From Ruminococcaceae bacterium FB2012 (GTDB lineage: Bacteria > Bacillota > Clostridia > Oscillospirales > Ruminococcaceae), in assembly GCA_900104495.1 (NCBI GenBank), contig FMXS01000003.1, forward strand, positions 372,001-436,000: a DNA stretch of 64,000 nucleotides, given 5' to 3'. Positions 59,971 to 64,000 of this stretch are shown piece by piece (position 1 is the first letter of the stretch; each line of letters opens with the position of its first letter). A program made the translations under genes and the position numbers. Below the pieces are notes generated by a model, which was not told where the DNA came from, ran no database searches, and saw only the letters and a list, made by a program, of their open reading frames with translations.

Positions 59971-60363
59971 ATGAAAAATACACTTGGCGATTCCGTATCG
60001 GGAGAAAACCGCGAGATAGTCTACATCAAAGAGCCCACCGATCTCCAGTGCGGGCAGGCGGTGCTGGCTATGGTGCTGGGGAAGACCCCGGAGGAGATCG
60101 CCGCACTTCTTGACAACGACCGCGAGACCGACCTCCGGGAGATGAAGACCACCCTCCGGCGGTTCGGAGTAGAGATCTCCGATCAGCGGTGCGCCGCCCT
60201 CACCAAAGAGGACCTGCCCGACTGCTGCCTGCTGAGCCTTGAAACTCCCCGCTGCTGGCACTGGTCCCTTTACTGCGGCGGGACCTTCTACGATCCCGAA
60301 CACGGCGTCATGTCCGACTTCCCCGAATGCGCCCGCAAATTCTACTGGAAAATAACTTTCTGA
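59971..60363 (+). CDS. Papain-like (C39-like) domain protein
   Basis: The 130-aa protein is a single small cysteine-peptidase-like domain. A catalytic-type cysteine lies in LQCGQAVLAMVLG, the histidine in CWHWSLYCGG and the aspartate/asparagine position in TFYDPEHG. This is the pattern of peptidase C39-like proteins, which in ABC exporters cut double-glycine leaders. No transporter or leader peptide is adjacent, and no signal peptide is present. The frame extends to 59839 but the promoter and GGAGCAGGAGAA support 59971. Peptidase activity is uncertain. Confidence 0.78.
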   Translation: MKNTLGDSVSGENREIVYIKEPTDLQCGQAVLAMVLGKTPEEIAALLDNDRETDLREMKTTLRRFGVEISDQRCAALTKEDLPDCCLLSLETPRCWHWSLYCGGTFYDPEHGVMSDFPECARKFYWKITF

Positions 60364-60369
60364 TATATG

Positions 60370-60412
60370 AAAACGGCATATCCCCGCTCAAAAACCGGGA
60401 TATGCCGTTTAA
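60370..60412. terminator. Bidirectional terminator between C39-like gene and ROK gene
   Basis: AAACGGCATATCCC pairs with GGGATATGCCGTTT over a 12-nt loop, between convergent genes. The T/A runs are short. Confidence 0.8.
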
Positions 60413-60429
60413 TTATCAACTGTCAGCTG

Positions 60430-61677
60430 TCAGCTCTTGTCGAATCCGCCCTTGTCGAAGAAGAGTTCGCGGATAACGAGGGCGCAGCCGGAAAGGAAGC
60501 GGTGCTTGTCCTCGATGATGGACTGCTCGATGCGGGCCGCCACGCGGGAGCCGCCGATGGCGGTGACGTGGTTCTTCAGCATAGCGAAGAAAGCGTCGTC
60601 GGAAAGCTCGGGGCTGAAACGGAAATGGTGAAGCACTATCTTCTGCGGGTTGGTGGAGAAGTAAAGGTTGTTCAGCAGCACTGCCGTAAGCTCCAGAGTG
60701 CGATCGATGACACGGGTAACGTTCTCGTCGCCTTCGGAATAGGCCGCATAGAGCTTTTCAAGGGTTATAGCGGCAGGATCGCCGCCCGTGAGCCTGTAAA
60801 GACAGGGGGTGTCCTCCTTGGAGTAGAAAGTGCTGATCTTCCTGATGATCGCCTGGGGAGTAAGCTCGTTCTCGACGCAGCCTCTCCTGCCGCAGGCGCA
60901 GCGCTCCGAGGCATTGGGGTCGATTATCATTTTGTCAACGAAGCCGGTTCTGTTATCGTAGGAAACGATAGGATCGTTGAGATTGGTAACAACGAAGTGC
61001 ATAGTCGCGCCGTACTGCAAAAAGGCGATGTTGCGGCGGTTGGGGTCCTTATTCTTGAGGAAGTCGATATTTGCCATAGCGGTGCCCTTGACGGAGTTGT
61101 CGAACACCACGGGCAGCTTGGTCTTTTTCAAAGCATAGGCGCGGAGCTTGGAGTAATCGGGGGCGCCGTCGTTGGTCTCGATCTCCAGCTTCTGATACAT
61201 GGTGGGGAAGATGCCCACGCCGATGCCGAGTATGGATTCTCTTTCAAGGCAGTTATCGTCCATAACGTCCTTCACGGACTTCTCCACGAACTCAAACATC
61301 TCCCTGCGCTCGGTGGCGGGAGTGATAGCGAGGTTGCGCTTATCCAGCACATCGCCCGCCAGCGTGGACAGACCGATGCTGACGATATCTTCCTCCACGG
61401 TGACGCCGATAGCGAACTTGTAGTGGTGGTTGATGTCGATAAGTATCTTCTTTCTGCCGCGGGGAGCCTTTTCGGTGACGTGCTTGTACTCACCGATCTC
61501 CTGGATAATGCCCTGTTCGATCATCTCGTTGGTGATTATGGTAACAGCGGCTCTGGTGAGCTCCAGCATACCCGCGATGTCGATACGCGAGGTAGGCCCG
61601 CGCTGCTTGAGGATCTTGAGGACCTGCATCCTGTTTCTTCTTTTCAAATCGAGCTTGCTTATTCCGTGCTGCTCCAT
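60430..61677 (-). CDS. ROK-family transcriptional regulator (NagC/XylR type)
   Basis: The 415-aa protein has an N-terminal winged helix-turn-helix (ILKQRGPTSRIDIAGMLELT, then RAAVTIITNEMIEQGII) and a ROK sugar-kinase-like domain with the zinc motif CACGRRGCVEN. The kinase ATP loop is degenerate, as in regulators. Such proteins respond to a sugar or phosphosugar. Its target is unknown; the nearest carbohydrate gene is the GH43. A TATAAT at about 61726-61731 and GGAGGG before the ATG support the start. Confidence 0.93.
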   Translation of the reverse strand: MEQHGISKLDLKRRNRMQVLKILKQRGPTSRIDIAGMLELTRAAVTIITNEMIEQGIIQEIGEYKHVTEKAPRGRKKILIDINHHYKFAIGVTVEEDIVSIGLSTLAGDVLDKRNLAITPATERREMFEFVEKSVKDVMDDNCLERESILGIGVGIFPTMYQKLEIETNDGAPDYSKLRAYALKKTKLPVVFDNSVKGTAMANIDFLKNKDPNRRNIAFLQYGATMHFVVTNLNDPIVSYDNRTGFVDKMIIDPNASERCACGRRGCVENELTPQAIIRKISTFYSKEDTPCLYRLTGGDPAAITLEKLYAAYSEGDENVTRVIDRTLELTAVLLNNLYFSTNPQKIVLHHFRFSPELSDDAFFAMLKNHVTAIGGSRVAARIEQSIIEDKHRFLSGCALVIRELFFDKGGFDKS

Positions 61678-61875
61678 AAATTTATCCCTCCGATACCGTT
61701 AGTGATAAAAAATCTCTGTTTAAAATTATAACAAACATATATGAACTTGTTATGAATCGTTTATGACCGTAAAACAAAATCTGCTGTAAATTGATACAGT
61801 ATTCCAAATTAAAGTTAAAAGAAAATAGTTCAAATAATATCCGCAGACATTTTTAAATAATCATCCGCAGAGCTA

Positions 61876-61904
61876 TTGACGGTCATATTATAATGTGGTA
61901 TAAT
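61876..61904 (+). promoter_or_regulatory. Promoter of the hybrid histidine kinase
   Basis: TTGACG (61876-61881) and TATAAT (61899-61904) with a 17-nt spacer. The region from 61740 to 61875 is AT-rich and shows no gene. Confidence 0.83.
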
Positions 61905-61993
61905 ATATTAGCAAATTATTACAGTCATTTTATCGTTTTCTGACATACATCCTGCGGCTGTCCGCACATTTTTTGAACAGGGGTGCTGAAAAA

Positions 61994-64000
61994 ATGAGAC
62001 CCAATATAGAGAAAAATTATCTTTTTCAGGCTTCGCAGCTGACCATACTTGTCAGCTATACGGTTTTTTCCGCAATACTTACGGCGGAGACCTTCCTTAT
62101 GGACTGGGAGACCTGGCCGCTGATACCGATATTCATCGGCATCGTCGTCTCCTGGATAATGCATCTTCGCCAGAGCCTTACCGCCGACCACCGCGTGTGG
62201 ATATATTCGGCTTTCATCATGTTCACCTTCTTCTTCTACGGCAGCCACCGCACCAGCGTCTTCGACACGGTCTCGGTCATGTCGGTGGTGCTGATACTCT
62301 ACACCATGACGGGCATGAAGCCGCTGATAACCTTTTTACAGATGCTCTACTACATCACCATGGCCTACGGCCTCACGGAGATGTGGCTTGACGGCGAGAC
62401 CTTCGACAGTCTTGTGATCTCACGGTCGCTGCTGCACATCGCCGTCATTACCGCCATAGGCATAATCTCACGGAAGATAATCAACAAGTGGAAGGACGTT
62501 CTCGGAAGCTCCTCCGAGGAGATAGAAAAGCTCACCGAGGCCACGGAAAGGCTCAACGACTTCCTTGCCAACGTTTCCCACGAGATTCGCACCCCCATAA
62601 ATGCCGTCATCGGACTGACGGGCATCTGCATCAACGAGGAGGAGGACCCCGAAAAGCTGGAGAACCTTACCTCGGTGCGCAGTGCCGGCAGACGTGTTGC
62701 CGAGCAGATCAGCGACATTCTTGACTACACTGAAATAGACAGCGGAAAACTGGCCAACAACTACGAGGACTATATGCTTTCTTCTGTGCTGGGTGACCTG
62801 GTAGCGGAGATAAGGCCCTACAAACCCGAGGAGCTGGAGCTGGTCATCGACGTGGACCCGGCTATCCCTTCGGTGATGAACACCGATATCAGCAAGCTGA
62901 AAAAGATACTCCGTCACCTGATAATCAACGGACTGAAATACACCCCCGAAGGCGGCGTCTATGTCCGTCTTTACACCATACCCCAGGAATACGGCGTGAA
63001 CCTGCTGATAAAGGTCACCGACACGGGCATAGGTATGTCCCAGGAGGAGACCGAGCGCATATTTGACAGCTACTATCAGGCCGATTCCGGGCGCACCCGT
63101 CAGGGCGGAGGCCTGGGCCTCGGTCTGACCATAGCGGCGGGCTTCACGGCTTCTCTCGGCGGATTCATGCGGGTGGAGAGCGTTCCCGACGAGGGCACCA
63201 CAGTCACCGTCAGCCTGCCTCAGAATGTGGTCGAGTCTTCCAGCTGTATGTCGCTGGCGGAGCCCGAAAAACTCTGTCTCGGCGCCTTCCTGCATCTGGA
63301 CAAGTACGCAGACCCTCACGTCCGTGAATACTACAATATGATGATACACAACATCGTAGTGGGCTTCGGCATACAGATGCACCGCGTTGACAATGTGGGC
63401 AGCCTTAAAAAGCTGCTGGATTCCGTGACGCTTACGCATCTGTTCATCGCAGAAGAGGAATACGAGACCGCTCCCGGGCTGATAGAAGAACTGGCAAGAC
63501 GGATGACCGTAGTAGTTGTGGCAAACGGCAGCTTCCGGCTGAAGCCCGGGTCCTCCGCAAGGATAATGGAAAAGCCCTTCTACTGCTTCCCGGTGGCGGC
63601 GGTGCTGAACTCCCCTGCCGGACGGGCCCCGGAGGAAAAAGGTATCCTCTGCCCGGGCGTAAAGGCGCTGGTGGTGGACGACGAGCCCATGAACCTTGTG
63701 GTGGCGAAGAATATCCTCAAACGGTACGGCATGACCGTTACCACTGCCGTTTCCGGACAGGAGTCCATAGACCTCTGCCGCAGCAAACAGTTCGATATCG
63801 TGTTCATGGACCACATGATGCCCGGCATGGACGGCGTCGAGGCTATGAAGCTCATCCGGGCGGGAAAGGTGCGCGGGCAGGCTGATACACCGATAGTCGC
63901 GCTGACAGCCAACGCCGTCAGCACCGCAAAAGAAATGTTCCTCTCCGAGGGCTTCGACGGCTTCGTCAGCAAGCCTATCGAACTGGTGGAGCTGGAGCGT
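61994..64000 (+). CDS. Hybrid sensor histidine kinase/response regulator (3' end outside window)
   Basis: An open frame of 669 codons with no stop before the right edge, translated by hand. Residues 15-165 hold about six membrane helices (LTILVSYTVFSAILTAETFL and VWIYSAFIMFTFFFYGSH). The kinase core follows: H-box FLANVSHEIRTPINAVIGLT with His near 196, N-box HLIINGLKYTPEGGVYV, G1 VTDTGIGMSQEE, and a G2 GGGLGLGLTIAAG. A degenerate second receiver-like segment comes next, then a true receiver: ALVVDDEPMNLVVAKNIL, phosphoryl Asp near 606 in IVFMDHMMPGMDG, then ALTAN and SKPIE. An HPt domain may follow outside. No dedicated extracellular sensor is present. Confidence 0.94.
   Translation, partial: MRPNIEKNYLFQASQLTILVSYTVFSAILTAETFLMDWETWPLIPIFIGIVVSWIMHLRQSLTADHRVWIYSAFIMFTFFFYGSHRTSVFDTVSVMSVVLILYTMTGMKPLITFLQMLYYITMAYGLTEMWLDGETFDSLVISRSLLHIAVITAIGIISRKIINKWKDVLGSSSEEIEKLTEATERLNDFLANVSHEIRTPINAVIGLTGICINEEEDPEKLENLTSVRSAGRRVAEQISDILDYTEIDSGKLANNYEDYMLSSVLGDLVAEIRPYKPEELELVIDVDPAIPSVMNTDISKLKKILRHLIINGLKYTPEGGVYVRLYTIPQEYGVNLLIKVTDTGIGMSQEETERIFDSYYQADSGRTRQGGGLGLGLTIAAGFTASLGGFMRVESVPDEGTTVTVSLPQNVVESSSCMSLAEPEKLCLGAFLHLDKYADPHVREYYNMMIHNIVVGFGIQMHRVDNVGSLKKLLDSVTLTHLFIAEEEYETAPGLIEELARRMTVVVVANGSFRLKPGSSARIMEKPFYCFPVAAVLNSPAGRAPEEKGILCPGVKALVVDDEPMNLVVAKNILKRYGMTVTTAVSGQESIDLCRSKQFDIVFMDHMMPGMDGVEAMKLIRAGKVRGQADTPIVALTANAVSTAKEMFLSEGFDGFVSKPIELVELER

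Noticed and set aside
60367..61731. A 454-codon plus-strand frame opposite the ROK regulator
   Set aside because: Antisense shadow; the minus strand encodes a clear winged helix and ROK domain with a zinc motif.

Overview
The window looks like a chromosomal segment from a Gram-positive anaerobe of the Ruminococcus group (Oscillospirales). Supporting signs are Firmicutes gene order in the ribosomal cluster, Zn-type S14, a threonine T-box, meso-DAP dehydrogenase, two type I dockerin proteins, GH43 and glycogen-debranching enzymes, and strong sigma-A promoters with 17-nt spacers. The genus is an inference; no rRNA or tRNA gene is present to confirm it.

Layout. Positions 1-13802 (minus strand) hold the continuous S10-spc-alpha ribosomal superoperon, read from rpsJ to rpsK, with secY, adk, map, a KOW-domain gene, infA and rpmJ embedded. 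It starts from a near-consensus promoter at 14200-14228, about 390 nt upstream of rpsJ. The leader carries a hairpin and a terminator-like attenuator. Unusual structured gaps lie between rpsJ and rplC, rplW and rplB, and rplN and rpsQ. Positions 14420-14940 hold copy A of a roughly 0.5-kb intergenic repeat; three more copies flank the GH43 gene at 56.2-59.0 kb. Positions 15-17.4 kb hold two zinc-ribbon membrane proteins and a lipoprotein, followed by ddh. Positions 18.7-20.7 kb hold an ECF sigma factor with a membrane-anchored partner, and 20.8-22.3 kb a frameshifted dockerin gene.

Positions 22.6-27.4 kb hold a polar amino acid ABC transporter operon. Its binding lipoprotein is circularly permuted, and a YfhO-type 808-aa membrane protein sits between binding protein and permease. 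A Na/Pi-cotransporter-PhoU gene follows, then (minus) a threonine T-box, a DinB-like gene and thrS. Positions 32.4-37.7 kb hold an operon of endonuclease V, larE, two small membrane proteins, larB, larC and a membrane metallophosphoesterase, i.e. nickel-pincer nucleotide cofactor synthesis with two unassigned membrane components. A translesion polymerase operon (Y-family polymerase, unknown protein, YolD-like) is on the minus strand at 37.8-40.3 kb.

From 40.5 kb on come surface and carbohydrate genes: a beta-helix lipoprotein, a 1311-aa LRR/Ig/dockerin protein with a MITE in its 5' leader, an orphan prepilin, a glycogen debranching enzyme, a MATE-HATPase fusion, two tandem zinc-ribbon/Gln-rich membrane proteins, a VanX-like dipeptidase, a membrane-anchored GH43, a VWA protein, a C39-like protein, a ROK regulator and a hybrid histidine kinase cut by the right edge.

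The strongest candidates for something new are the circularly permuted solute-binding protein, the 264-nt structured gap between rplW and rplB, the two unknown membrane proteins inside the lar operon, and the intergenic repeat family. All functional calls come from reading translated motifs; no database search was run.
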